From: Numida meleagris
Lineage: Eukaryota; Chordata; Aves; Galliformes; Numididae
Assembly: GCF_002078875.1 (NCBI RefSeq)
Contig: NC_034415.1
Location: 22,654,331 to 22,718,330 of the forward strand
DNA: 64,000 bases
Reading direction: 5' to 3'
The notes below the pieces were generated by a model. That model saw nothing but the letters and a program-made list of their open reading frames with translations, was not told the origin of the DNA and did no database searches. Made by a program: the position numbers and the translations under genes. Below are positions 52,601 through 64,000 of the stretch, piece by piece; position 1 is the stretch's first letter, and each line of letters begins with the position of its first letter.

Positions 52601-55600
52601 AGACGCGTTTCCATTGCAGATGGGCTGCCATTGCAGCTAAACAATCAATGCCTGATTACTTCAAACGCTTCACTCTCAGGGATGCACAATTAACCAGTCC
52701 CACATTTGACACTGCAAGGGGAGCGCAGTATTTTCTGGGAATGTCTGACAAGTTTCAAATGTAAAAAACCACAAATTAAATGGCCCAGCAGATAATGACG
52801 GTCAGTGCCCTGGCAGTTAGATAATGTGCGCGCTCCAAAGCAAGGCAATTAGAAGCTATAAAAACAAATTTACAGTGTTAGAGCAAAGGTCAGAAATCCT
52901 CAGCCATTACCGAAGGCTTGATTTTATTTATTTATTTATTTTTGAGTGGTCACCAGAGTCTATTTCCAGAAAGTGAGCACAAATTCATATATGTGAGGTG
53001 GCCACTCACCTATGAGAGCAGATTATGATTTCTGGGCCATGCAAACCCCACTAGTTCGGTGCATGGAGAATAATACCAAGGCTACCTGGCGATCCCATCA
53101 AGTCCTTACCCTGAGGCCATACCTTTCTGAATGCAGGAATCAGTCCATGCTGCTTACAGACAAGACACAATATTACAGCCTGCCTCTCAGGAGAGTTTGC
53201 AGATGTCTCTCCCTTTGCCACTGAAGGTTTTGTCTTGTCCTCTGTCCTCCTGTTTTCTAAGGAGCAGGAGAATAATGCATTGCTAGCAAAAAAAGGATTG
53301 TCTCTTCGTCTCTTGAGTTTGTTCAAATTAGGAATATGCTATCAGGATTATCATAGAATCATAGAATCGTAGAATTAGCTACGTTGGAAAAGACCTACAA
53401 GATCATCCAGTCCAACCATCCACCTGCCACCAACAACCCCACTAAACCATGTCTCTCAATGCTATATACACCAGACATTACCCAACTCAACTCATCCAAC
53501 ACATAGCAGCTCTCTGTTTCTACAGTGGAGTGCTCTAACCTGCTCCTTAGAAATAGGAGGAGATTCCAGACAGGGCTGAGGCTGGAAAAACGACAGATGC
53601 TGTAAATCTGCTTACCAAGCCCTGGCTTCTTCAGAGCAGGAAGCCCAAGGATGGAAGAGAAAAGCAGGTGGGCATCTCCAGGGGTACCTACATGAGGATG
53701 CCCAAGAGAGCTAATCCAAATACATTTAGGGTGTAAACTGTAAAGGTGATTAGTCAAACCACAGTAAGCTCCTATGTGGATATGCTCCTTCGGAGTTAAA
53801 GTAGCCATAATTCAATTCATTCATTGAGCTCATTTCCAAAAGTAAATTAAGGTAGAGTAAATTAAATTAAACCATCTGACAGCACCTTCATTTTGAAAGG
53901 GATTGTTAACATGGACCCAGCCTACTTCCTACAGTAATGCAGATTACTTTCCCCTGCTGGGCAGGCACGCTGGCTCCCTGGGCCAGCCGGCTCCCTGGGC
54001 CAGCCTTGAAGTGGTGTGTTTTTACACACTCTTTGTTCAGGGATGTCTGAAAGCAGGACCCAGGCTGAAGTGTATTTGACTGTTTGCACGTGCTTTAGAA
54101 TGCATGCTTAAATCCAGGGTGAAATCCTTCCAGCCAACACTGGTTCCCAAGACCTTGAGGAGGCAACTGATGTAGTGGGGTGTTTTGGCAAGTGCTCTGC
54201 TGAAAGCTGGCCAAGCACTGCAAATCTCCCCAAACCCTGCAAATGGATCCTTTTCACTGAACCCACGCAAACGTGTCACAGTTTAAAACCTGAAAAGCTT
54301 TCCTTAATGACAGCTACAAGTATCAAGAGTTGCATAAAGCGTGTAGACGTGCGTGGGAGTGAGCTGACAGATTATAATTACCAATAGCAAAGGGGGAAAA
54401 AATAAAAATTATTTTTTGAGGCAAAACATATAATTTTCCTTTAAACCATAGTAGTGCTCCCATTTACAGCCCTGGAATTCAGACTGAAGTTGTTTGACTC
54501 CTTAGCAGGTTTTTATTTATTTTTTTTTTTCCATTTGAAGGTGCGCTGGCCAATGTGGGAAGATAAAGCAGGGCTTTTTTTAGACACTCATATGAGCTTT
54601 GCACTGTTTGAACATGAAGGGAATGGGTAAGATGTCCTGCAGGCTCCCAAAGCATTTCTGCCCTAGCTGGTAGGATTGCGCATCACTGCAGCCCCAAACA
54701 GCCCTGCCAGGGGCACAGGGAAGATTCTTAAATTTGGACTACAAAAGTGACACAGCTATGGGGCACCCATTGGCCAGGTCCAGGTTAAACGCCCAGGAGG
54801 GGCTGCAGTCCTGTCTCTGAGCCAGGCTGGTGATGGAGGATATTGCAGCTGATTCGCTTTTTTCTCTCTTCATTTCCTCCTTTCTCTACAAATGGTAACC
54901 AGTTTTGCTGATCTTCCTCTGGAGCAACACTGGAGGAAGGGGGATAAACAATTTACTTTGCTGTGTCAGCACCATTCAAGAGCCATTGCCAATACTCTCA
55001 GACTGCAGTGGGGTGAGGTACTGATGTTACAAGACGCCCAGGGAGGTGAGAAGCCTGTGTGCATCCTCGGTGGGCAAGGGAAATGGCCAGACCTGCTAAG
55101 GTCTTCAGGAGTATTTCAGATCAAACTTCTTCTAGAGCAGTGTTGCCTCAACAAAATTTATAATTCTTTCTAGGATGTGCACTTTTTTTTTTTTTTTTTT
55201 TTTCTTTCCCTTAAGACTGCTCTCCCACTGAAAATGGTGGGGGGGAAAAGATGACAAGACAGCATTTTAAGTTTGGGGGAAGTGAGCTGCGGTGACAGCA
55301 AACAGGGCCCCAAGAGAATGACAAGAAGCAGCCATCTACATAAAGCAGACAGGTGGCTTCACTCCCAGCTCTCATTTCAGACATGGCCAGGTCAAAGAAA
55401 GCGCCGACAGATGCAGGTAAAACCTCAAAAATCCTGAAGGCAGATCTTAAAAGTGTAGAGAGGAGTTTTTCTGAAAGACAGTACAAGTGGACTGGGAAGA
55501 ACATCCCAGATCCCATGGGACAGAAGGACCCCCCCCCCCCCCCAGCACGTGGGAGAAAGCAGCAAATCACCAGCATGGCATCAGTCAGAGCCTGGGGGCT

Positions 55601-58600
55601 CACGCAACCTCTGAACATCTCTTTAGTGTCAGATGGGGCTTAGCATTTGAATGACTGAGTTGTCCTGACAGAAGTGTCTCCCATACAGGAGAAGACATTC
55701 TCCATCTCCACCCATTGTGATGCAGATGATGTTTTCCATCACCTGAGGATGACGGGGCAGTCCCGTGGGCCTATCCATCCGGTTGGATACACAGCTGTGA
55801 ACTTATACATCATCATTAAGGCTGCAAAGTGAAGCAGCAAGAGGAGGAATTGCCAGAATAAAGGCTGTCAGAGCAATTTTAATTCAACCTCCTGGTGGAT
55901 ATGCCTTCTGATGCAGTCTTTAATTACCTCATCACAGCCTACTTTTTCTTCAATAAGACTGCTGCTTCATTCAGGGCACAACAAACAGGCAGCAATTAAA
56001 GAAGGGCCAGTCAATATTTTGTTCTGTCTTTTTTTTGTTCAGTGTGTTACTCCAGGCATTATTTGCTGCATGCCATCAAGTCCCTGCTCTTAGACAGGAC
56101 TATTCCTCTTCTCCTGGACTTCATGTGTATCAGTATGGTGACTGAGAGCTTCCCACATAGGAACGGATTTCTTTTCCTACACCCCTATGAGCAGAGGGCC
56201 TGGGTTTTGCCTGGTGCAGAAATGAGTTGCAGAATACTCTGCTGGCAAGGTGAGATTTTTCAGGGCACTTACAAGGTGTCTGTTCAAAGCCCAGCTCCCC
56301 TAACCTTTGTCAGATCCATGAGCACTCAGCATTTCCATAATTTGGACCTCAGTGAACACAGAGAACCAGAAACATGGGAGTAGCAGCTCTCAGAAAAAAG
56401 AGTCAGCAGTTTGAGAGGCAGTAGCGACTTTGCTGACGCTGCTGTGCTGGAGCACAGCTCTGCTGCACAGTCAATGAGCCAGGAGGGAAAGAACAGAGCA
56501 ATGATGGCGTGGGCAAAGGCCTAAGGCAGCACAAGGTGACTTGCGTTTGCAAATTTTTGCACTGCAAGATTTCTGTTTTTTTTTTTTTCTTTAACAGATG
56601 CATTCTGCTTTCTCTTCATCTCCTACAAAAATTTTGCCTTTTATACCAAAGATTTCAGGAGGACATTTCTTGCTTTCAACACAACCAGTGCTAACCTTTA
56701 CTCTGGCACAAACAGAGAAGTATGCTCAGGACAGACACAGCAAGATGCTTGTGCCTCTGACAGAGTCACAGGGAATCCCACTCAAATTCCTTCCAGTGAG
56801 TGCAGCAGGAGCAGAATTTGTTAGCCACTGAGCAGCATAAAACAGCACTGCAAGAAGAGGAGAGGAAGGGCATGAACTTCCATTGCCAACCAGACAGCAG
56901 CGTTGTGCGCTGTGCTCTCCTGCTCTGTCCCCACTTAACCCAGCCTTGGAGAGAGATGCCTTTGTGTGCTGGTGGACTTTCCTAAGCCTTTCTGAAGCAC
57001 ACTGAAGTGGCAGCTCTCTGTTCTCCAGCAGCTTCTGTAGGCAGCATATCGGTCTCACTCTTCTAGAAATTCATGGGCCTACTGGTTTATCACTCAGAAA
57101 GTGTCCAGCATTTTCAGCAAGGCTTTTAATTCATTAGCATAGGAAAATATTCTAACCTTCCTGCCCTCCCCAGCTGAGTCATCGATGCTTTCCTATCTTG
57201 CTGCAGATATATCACCTTCAGGAAAATAATTGCTTAGCATGCTGGTAACAACGGACATCATCTTTCTGAACTAGGCATTCATTTAGGATCACAGGGTCCT
57301 TGCAAGAGCAGGGCTGTGGGATACACTGGGGATACCACAGGTCCAACTGTATATCCAAACAGCTGGATTCACTTACAGGCACATAAGCACCTGATTCAGA
57401 TACAGCTATTCCTCTTTCCATCTTGGAAAAAGCTTTACAAGTGCTTGGCCCCAGTGTCAGTCTTTGCTTTGTAACCAGAGCTGCTGTTCTTGCCTCTTGC
57501 TCCAGGTGATCCTAATTCAGTTCTTGCTGAACTGCCAGCACTGTCCATACTTTAGGATAGTTGTTGTCAGACAGCCTGAGAGGGCTAAAGGCGCCTGAAT
57601 CTGGGTACTAGCAGTACTTGTATTAATTTTCAGGACCATCCCTTCCTTTCTATGCCTCAATTTCCTTCTGTGCACCACGGTGATCACAAGGTAAACATTT
57701 CCTTCTTTAAGGTCCTTCAGTCAAGATGTACTCTGGAAGTGATTCAGGTTGCTGTTATTTCCAGGGCTATCGTTATAACACATTTTGGCTGCATTAACTC
57801 CCTCAAACAGAAATCATTCTGCCTGTAGTAGACTGGGACAAAGCAGCCAATTAGTTGTCTCTTACATGTTTATTAACTCTGCAGCTTTCTTTCAATGAGT
57901 ACGTGGAATCTGGTAATGTTTAAATATATTTTCATAAACTGTGGGCACAACATGTCCTGTTTCAATCTAATAACCATACCATATAATTAGTCCTGATTAC
58001 ACAGATATTTAGTATCATTTTACATATTCCAGTCCTTTCCTAATGCCACTGCCCAGCCAAGGCAGATTTAAAGCCACAGCTATCTTCTTCCTCCTCCCCA
58101 GCAGTTTGCTAGGTTTTCTTTTGCACAGGTTTGCAGTTAACACGACAGCTTCAAATAAGATTTCTTTTCATTGATGTACTTTTAATAACATACACAGTCT
58201 CTGATCAAATGTCAGGTGCCAAGGCCCACGAGACAAATAGAAGGCATTTGTCTACTTACAGGGAAGACCAGCATTTGAAAGCTATCGAGAAATTAACAAC
58301 GTGAATTTTCAAAATCTATTCCTAAAACATCTCTTGGCTTTAGGCTGAACATTTACTGTATTTAGGATTTTACTGTGAGGTAGCACTCCCCAGACAAAAG
58401 ATTCCTCACCCCATTAGATTCTGGTGGGTGGAGAAGAGAAATCTGCTCTGTTCAACCTGATTATAGATGTGTATCTTTCCCTGCTGGCATGGCTGTCTCT
58501 ATAGAGATGGACATGGATATTTGATGAGATTAAAATGCTTCAGTTACCACTGTCAGTGGTTCTTTAATTTAAAATGAAGAAGCCAAACAAACATTCTTTC

Positions 58601-60251
58601 TGATGAGGTAACTGAATGACGCTACGGAAAAGCACTTTGCTGTCAGGTGGTAATTAGGTTCAGTAATAGTCGTGGAGGTTGTGGCCCCTGGGAATCTGAA
58701 AGAAATGATACATTCAATTTCCAGAGGAAAGGGAGATGCTGGATGCTTTTCTCTGCTAACCCTGCAGGTCTCCGCAGATAAGAGCATTCAGAGCTGCAGC
58801 GCTGACAGTCCTCCTTGAGCCAGCCTAAACTGTTGTGTCGAGATCACGAACACAGAATGGGAGATGGACCCAAAGTAGGGCCTTTAAATGCTTAATGCAG
58901 TCAGGCTGGCTCAGACCGCGTGCATAAGGAACTGTCAGAACGGCTGCACCAAAAGGAATTTTAAAGTCTGCTGAAGGGTATTCCAGCAATTGCTCTATGG
59001 CCTGGGCTGATAATTGTAACATCCATCTTACGCATCGATGGAAAATCTTCAGTAGGAAAGTGTTCCTTTGCAAATGAGCAACTGTTCCCACAGGTACTTT
59101 TTTAAGGAGAAAAAGAGGAGAAAAGAAGGGAGTGATTTTCAAGGGTCATCTGCATTCCTTGCTGGAGAGGAACAATTCCATTTAGAACTCGATTTTCCAT
59201 TGCAAATATAAACTATACTTGGTTGTGGTATTAAAACAAACAATTCCAAACTTTCCAATTGATCTAAATGCATTTAAATGGAAATTTTGAGTTTGGAGAC
59301 AGAACTGCTCCTTTCTCCAAAGAGAGACAAATTCTGAACGTGGTGTTTCCCATGCAACAGGAGCTCTGGTTCCTGTTCTCCTCTCCTCATATTATCACCC
59401 AGCTTTGCCTGTTCAAATAATGGCAGTTCTCAACCAGCACTTCTGTAGTATTGCCGCTGCTGCTCACACAAGGTAAGACACTGAAAGGACACCAGTGGCC
59501 CAGCACCATGAAGAGGGCCAGCAGCAAGCAGGGAATAGAGCTTGGGCATTTCAAACCCTCTCTTCATACCTGTGTGCCTTGCTCAATGGTGGCCTTACTT
59601 CACGTCCAAAAAAAGAGATGCTTTTGGATAAACAGCCTACACTGGCTGTAAAGCTGGATGAAGGACTCACAATGAGGGGGAAACCTGGTCCTAACTGCAG
59701 AAGCAACTTGTCAGCTGTCAGCGCAGGTCCGAAGTGAAATGAAGAATACTGCCTTCAGCACGAGCTTGCCAGTAATTTCCTGAAGCAGTGAAAAAGTTTT
59801 CACTTCCAGAACTAAAACTTTTCAGAATAAAGCAAGTCTGATTCTCCTCTCACTCTTGGGAGATAAACGAAGAGTAAGTCCATTAAAGATACTGGTGTGA
59901 GATTGGTGTACAGCAGACAGAATTCAGGAAAGATATTGATATCTCCCAAATCCCCTGAATATTTTTTCAGGCATAAACCAGGTATCTTTCCTGATCATAA
60001 ATGCTTTATTTCCGAATGGAATTTCAATAAAATAAGCACAGTTAGACTGGCATGCTTATTATAAAGCCATAATGAAGGAGCACTGAAGTTTAGTCGTGAA
60101 AAGTATTAAAAAAAGCAGCCCCACTAAAGCAAAAGAAAATGCTTTCTGACCTACCGAGTTTTAGGAGTTGCTGCCAGTGGTCTTTCCACCAAGGAGTTCA
60201 GCCTGTAGTAGTCCAAGAACGTCCTGGCCACATTCCTTCCAAGCTTCATAT
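43492..60251 (-). CDS. AGBL4: AGBL4, cytosolic carboxypeptidase 6 (C-terminal exons only)
   Basis: The 3' end of a minus-strand gene, joined as 60251-60155 then 43615-43492. The joined tail reads YMKLGRNVARTFLDYYRLN, then SLVERPLAATPKTR, then KEKLPVFKCTTQQG and ends SLSAR before TGA. Human CCP6 has AYMKLGRNVARTFLDYYRLN and later RKEKSPPYKHP and NHKDPS. CCP6 is an M14-family cytosolic zinc carboxypeptidase that shortens glutamate chains on tubulin and other proteins. The catalytic domain lies off the right edge; only the helix that closes it and the basic tail are here. The terminal exon also occurs at 49160-49283 because of a tandem duplication, so the apparent last intron is about 5.7 kb too long if that duplication is an artefact. 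The exon chain to the right ends in phase 1. Confidence 0.85.
44875..45212 (-). repeat. CR1 LINE fragment (in duplication copy 1)
   Basis: Plus strand: cagaatcacggaatcacag, then gagttggcaggaaccaac, then gtccaaactcctggc-like and ctggggagctgttccatgcc. It is a reverse-complement CR1 3' region, so the element is on the minus strand with its 3' end at the left. Confidence 0.85.
47682..47812 (-). repeat. CR1 LINE fragment (in duplication copy 1)
   Basis: Plus strand: atcatagaatcatagaatcg, then gttggaaaagacctacaaga, then tcatccagtccaaccatcc and actaaaccatgtctctcaat. A short, relatively young CR1 3' end on the minus strand, with repeated catagaat tail units. Confidence 0.92.
48304..48337. repeat. 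17-bp tandem duplication (copy 1)
   Basis: Two perfect copies of ggctccctgggccagcc. The equivalent in duplication copy 2 is at 53972-54005. Confidence 0.85.
48863..48884. other. Duplication junction with a single N
   Basis: One N at 48863 followed by about 21 bases (tatatgtagccagtaacactc) that occur at neither outer boundary of the duplicated unit, then a poly-T run. It looks like two contigs abutted end to end at homopolymers. Confidence 0.85.
49132..49162. repeat. CTCCT microsatellite (copy 2)
   Basis: Same length as the copy 1 tract, offset 5668. Confidence 0.85.
49160..49283 (-). CDS. AGBL4: AGBL4 terminal coding exon, copy 2 (duplicate)
   Basis: Identical in every base to the exon at 43492-43615, offset by 5668, with the same acceptor, frame and TGA (49160-49162). 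Its downstream side reaches the poly-T/N junction at about 48863 after 300 bases, and no AATAAA lies in between. A transcript ending here would have to read through copy 1. Probably an assembly duplicate of a single exon. Confidence 0.8.
50543..50880 (-). repeat. CR1 LINE fragment (in duplication copy 2)
   Basis: The same insertion as at 44875-45212, shifted by 5668. It shares its insertion boundaries and is therefore not an independent insertion. Confidence 0.85.
53350..53480 (-). repeat. CR1 LINE fragment (in duplication copy 2)
   Basis: The same insertion as at 47682-47812, shifted by 5668 and identical in sequence. Confidence 0.92.
55183..55203. repeat. Poly-T run
   Basis: Twenty-one T in a row in the AGBL4 intron. 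No retrosequence was recognised beside it. Confidence 0.85.
55529..55543. repeat. Poly-C run (15 C)
   Basis: An uninterrupted run of fifteen C in the AGBL4 last intron, inside a short plus-strand open frame that would encode a run of Pro. Prone to length error. Confidence 0.9.
60155..60251 (-). CDS. AGBL4: AGBL4 penultimate coding exon
   Basis: 97 nt, with acceptor aacttacag and donor CG|gtaggt. It starts with two bases of a Tyr codon, then MKLGRNVARTFLDYYRLN (18 of 18 as in human CCP6), then SLVERPLAATPKT and CG of Arg. The preceding exon should end in GAG GCN T and was not found in 60252-64000. Confidence 0.95.
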
Positions 60252-63200
60252 CTGTAAGTTTTTAATTAAGGAGCATTTTTGGAAATAATTGAAGATAATA
60301 ATAATAAAAACACACAGTCCAGAGGTAAATTACTGCTATTTGACGCACGAGGAAGTTTTACATTAGCCATCCCACAGTGCTCAGACCTCAGGCAAAATGA
60401 CTTATATAAGCAGATAAAGCAAGGGTCATCTTGTTTGCTTCTTGTTTTCACAGGTAGATGCTATATAAAACCACAGACAGAAGGAAACAGTCTCGCTTTC
60501 CCTCCACACTTGGCTGCAGATCCCCGTGGTGTTCATGAAGTAACAGGCTAGACCGAGGAGCTTTCCAATTTTCATGCTCAGGGAAAATAAATACCTAAAG
60601 ATGTTTGGACACAGGCAGCATTTCTGTGCTTGTCTCCAGGAAACAAGGTCAACAATGTCATGGTATGAACCAGCCATGTACCAGTATAAAAATGTAACAC
60701 TGGGATTGGAGCTGTAGCCCTCCACCTTTGGCATGGACCTCCCTCACTGTCCTAGAAGAATCTATAGTTCTCTAGTTGTGTTGTATTCAGAACCTAAAAT
60801 GGTGGTTTAGCACTGAACTGGAAGAATGCCTTGGAGAGTTGTACATTACCTTCAGGAGGTCAGCAGTAACACTGGGGCTCCTCTCCCCTCACTGGCCACG
60901 ATTTCTGTCTTGTCTAACCCTGAACCCAACACTATGCAGATGAGCTGCTGCAGAGACCTTGCAGGCGCCTGAACCTCCTGAAGACTCTGTTGCCTAAAAA
61001 CAAGCTAAATAACCCATGACTGCATTACAAAATAATATCCTAGACCATATATCCATTGGGTGAACCTCCTCCATGTGTGAAACGTCAGCACTGGACCTTC
61101 CTGTTATAGAGTAGCGCCTGCTTATCCTCTACATGGTGATGTTCCACTGGAAGAAATGCAGTGGATGCCATTATCCATAGCTGTGTAGCTGAGGACTCTT
61201 TTAATTGCTTATTTTGAACCAATGCCTACACATACTGCAATAACCACATGTTTTTCCAGGGCACTGCCCCAAATTGTCATCACAATTGCCATTTCAGGGG
61301 TGTAGATGCAGAAGCTGAGGTGGGTATGTAAACTGGGGAACTAAATATACTTCTGCATCTGACATCCAGCAGTCTAGGAAAGGAAACTGTTTCTGGGTTG
61401 TTTCGTGTGCATGTGTGCATGTTCTGTTTTATCGATAGTTATCTGCTGATGTTTCCATTAGAGGAAAATTCCAGAAGTGCAGCATCCCAGGGGCTTCCAG
61501 CAGTGGCTGTGAAGACACTTTCTTCTAAATGAAGCTTTTATTACCCGCCCACTTACATTAGACACATCAAAACAAGTGAGCATGAGACATCAGGTTCAGG
61601 CATCACTGTGAGATCTCTGTTTGTCATTTATTTATTTATTTATAAGAGAGGTCAAACTGACATGACTCAGTCTCTAGCTCTAGTTCTGCTACCAAAAACT
61701 CTCAGCCTGTCACCAGCTCTGCTGGCATTGCTATCAAGCCCTGATCAAGTGGCCGAGGATGACTCCTGATACTGATTTTCTCCCCCCGTGATCTGGTCCC
61801 ACTTCTCTAGTTTCCATTCCAGTGTCTTCGTATGGTTACAGAGATCTATCCCAGATACACTAATTGCCATTCTAATACAATACATGCTGTGGGCATCTAT
61901 GTTATTGGTTCCCCAGAGAGGTAGTGGATGCCCCATCCCTGAAGACATTCAAGGTCAGGCTGCACCATGCTTTGAGCATCTGATGGAGCTGTAGGTTTTC
62001 CTGTTCACTGCAGGGGAGTTGGACTAGATGGCCTTTAATGGTCCTTTCCAACTCAAACAAGTCTATGATTCTACAGTTATTCTGCCCAATGGTACAGCAC
62101 AGCCCAAGCAGCTGGCATTCATGGCTGCTGTCTGCAGGGACAGAGTGCTGATTGGAGGGGGACATTGCCTGTGGCAGTACCTGGTGAGCTTCCCTGCAGC
62201 CTGCTGGCGCCAATGGATGAGGATAACCATACAAGCACAAAAGTTTAGAAGGTTGGAGACAGCTTAAAGTTTAGCAATTTCAAGGAGGGCACAGTTGCTT
62301 TGAAAGTATATCGTGATTGTTACTGGAATTTGGGGATGGCTGTGGGTAGTTTGGTTTCTGCAGTTGTGAACTCAAAGCAGCAGCAAAGGTTAAGAGTTCA
62401 AAGTATTCTGAGAACACAAGAAAGAAGGAGAGAGGGCTGTCAAGCATTTAAGGGATTGAGAAGACTAACATGGCTTGATCTTGTAGTTTCTTTCATTTAC
62501 TCAGCACTTTAAAGACACAAAGCAGTAATTGGACTCAGTAAAGTCTCTAGGACATTTTGTCAGTGCCACTCTCAGAAGGCTCATCTGCCAGAGCTGGCCC
62601 TGCTGCCCTTTTCTTTGTCTCTCTACAACACGTGTGTTCACATGGTGGGAAATGCCTGACACACTGTGCCAGGGAGGGAAGCCCTAAAATGAGAGTGGGT
62701 ACAGCTGAGGAAGTGGCTACATGAGACTCCACGGTGCCTTACAACTCTGCTTTACTCCCGACATGGAGAAATTCTGTTCTATGGCTGAACTTATCCATAT
62801 AAAGCTTCTCCCAAGAGCTGAGGACTGGTAACCACTGTGCCTAAGCACAGCTGGAAAACTCCAGTGTAGAGGACTTCAAGAACAGGTGAAACCTATGGCA
62901 GACAAGAATGACTTAGCTCTAACTGGTTTTGCATGAAGTTAGGGAAAAGTAATAAAGAAGGGCCCCTAAGGCCCATCCAGCCCCATTTCCTATAGTTCAT
63001 ACTGTGTTTTGCAGCCCATGCAGATCTCCTGTTTGCTAAGTTTACACAGAAGGGAAAGGCATTTTGCCAAGCATGGACACACAAGGTAGGTGGACACTTT
63101 GATGAAACTGGGCATGCAAATCTGTGCCACCACATCCAACCACTGAAAAGCCACAAAATGGGAACAGCTTGTAATCTGGAATAAGATTCATGGCAGCACA

Positions 63201-64000
63201 GGATAAAAAGAATGTGTGTGATCTAATACTGGCTTCTCAGACCATCCCACTGCCACTGCTTTGCCAGCCACCTCCACAAAGGATGAGTGGTTTCTGTCAC
63301 AGAAAGCAGATACCTGATACATAAAAAAGCAGTAACAGTCTCTCCCTGCGCTGCCTAGCCTGGGCGAGAAATGGCCTGACTCACTCAGAAGTGCAGGCGG
63401 CATGCGTGTGTAGAACTGATAGAGAAAAACAAATCATAGCGATGACATTTGCATTTATTTTGGGTACACAGAAGACCCAGACTCCATTTTGATTCACTAA
63501 ATATCACAGACACAAAAATAACTGCAGCAACAACCAGAACTCACCTCTTCTGGGTAGTGTGGTGGGTTGTTTTATAACCATCTTTCCTTCTGCAATCACC
63601 CACGCTGTGCTTTTTGCCCACAGGAACTCTCAACTTCAACCACACCTGAAGGCCACTGCCCAGCTATTCCCATCACAGGAACTCCCAGGGGACAGCAGAA
63701 ACCCAGCTGGGAGAGCCACAATGGAAGCAGCTGGGTGAATTTCCATCTTCACTGCCTGACAGGATTTTCTCTCCTTTCACTTCCTCCTCCATCAATTTGT
63801 TGTTCTCCGTTCTCTGTCTTCCTACCTGGAAGTGGAAACCAGCATCCCCAGGTTTTCTTCTGAAAATGCTGTTCTCACAGCATTTGCTCTTTGACTGGCA
63901 TCAGTGGTTTTGGGGAGATTTCCGAGCAGTCTGTTCGTGCACAGCTCTGCCAAATTTCGCAGATGTTAGGAAGTTCAGATAAGACAAGAACCAGGCAGAG
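60252..64000 (-). other. AGBL4: AGBL4 intron (partial)
   Basis: Intronic sequence to the right of the penultimate exon. It holds one CR1 fragment at 61908-62074 and a TTTA-type simple repeat at about 61627-61643. The upstream AGBL4 exon (human GTTAAVPYTEEA) was looked for on the minus strand and not found. Confidence 0.7.
61908..62074 (+). repeat. CR1 LINE fragment
   Basis: Forward CR1 3' end: ccccagagaggtagtggatg, then ggagttggactagatggcct, then ggtcctttccaactcaaac, ending tctatgattctac. It is close in subfamily to the fragment at 36008-36168. Confidence 0.92.

Larger units (their letters stand above)
48895..54530. repeat. Direct tandem duplication, copy 2
   Basis: Second copy of the 5.6-kb unit. 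Its left edge lies within the poly-T tract at 48882-48908. It ends at 54530, after which unique AGBL4 intron sequence (ccatttgaaggtgcgctgg) resumes. It contains the same AGBL4 exon, two CR1 fragments and the simple repeats of copy 1. Confidence 0.95.
43616..60154 (-). other. AGBL4: AGBL4 last intron, as assembled
   Basis: Apart from the repeat copies and the second terminal exon, no gene was recognised. The unique part 54531-60154 has an open 96-codon plus-strand frame at 55353-55643 interrupted by a poly-C tract, homopolymers, and no clear CR1. Sequence at about 46930-47240 (and its copy at about 52598-52908) has the look of conserved non-coding DNA but cannot be tested here. Confidence 0.65.

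Noticed and set aside
54860..54895. Minus-strand stretch resembling the missing AGBL4 segment (KEEMKREKS-like)
   Set aside because: The frame does not agree with the CG| phase of the exon at 60155 and no donor follows, so it is probably coincidence.
57650..57685. Second candidate for the missing AGBL4 segment (AAG GAA ATT GAG after cacag)
   Set aside because: It meets TAG after five codons in the similar frame and has no donor before it. In the correct phase the reading differs from the family.
1..64000. CRISPR arrays, tRNA or rRNA genes, prokaryotic operons, full-length endogenous retroviruses
   Set aside because: No spaced direct repeats, cloverleaf genes, ribosomal sequence, paired LTRs or gag/pol frames were seen.

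Overview
The window is vertebrate nuclear DNA, almost certainly from a bird and probably a galliform close to chicken (inference). The support is GT-AG spliced genes with short exons in kilobase introns, a CpG-island promoter, and interspersed repeats that are nearly all 5'-truncated CR1 LINE fragments ending in the avian 'gattctatgattctatg'-type tail. No prokaryotic operons, CRISPR arrays, tRNA or rRNA genes were seen.

Two protein genes can be supported, both on the minus strand. (1) SPATA6 (spermatogenesis-associated 6) occupies the left third. Ten consecutive coding exons run from the ATG at 22082 leftwards to 2222. They splice in frame into 356 complete codons plus 2 nt, and the last exons lie off the left edge. 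The first exon sits in a CpG island (about 21770-22340) holding a near-consensus RFX X-box, an NRF1-type site and a GC box. (2) AGBL4 (cytosolic carboxypeptidase 6, CCP6) is represented only by its 3' end: a penultimate coding exon at 60155-60251 and the terminal coding exon with the stop codon. The terminal exon is present twice (43492-43615 and 49160-49283). AGBL4 ending upstream of SPATA6 on the same strand is the arrangement I know from mammals, which supports both calls.

Layout: 1-2221 SPATA6 intron; 2222-22082 SPATA6 exons 10 to 1, with a 130-N gap in intron 1 at 20601-20730; 22083-22340 promoter; about 22341-41270 intergenic, with CR1 fragments, a LINE reverse-transcriptase relic at 39431-39817 and small palindromes or tandem repeats; about 41270-43491 probable AGBL4 3' UTR; then AGBL4 terminal exon, intron and penultimate exon; 60252-64000 AGBL4 intron. 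The intron/terminal-exon region holds a direct tandem duplication of about 5.6 kb (copy 1 ending at 48862, copy 2 ending at 54530, constant offset 5668). The copies are about 99.9% identical and are joined by a single N between poly-T tracts. I read this as an uncollapsed assembly duplication rather than biology.

I did not find a convincing previously undescribed system. The items most worth following are the duplication that doubles the AGBL4 terminal exon, the X-box in the SPATA6 promoter, the LINE relic with a 128-codon open frame, an exon-like element at 25834-25876, and the apparent lack of about nine residues in the AGBL4 tail relative to human. Exons were found by eye from splice sites, reading phase and recalled human SPATA6 and CCP6 sequences. 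No alignment was run.
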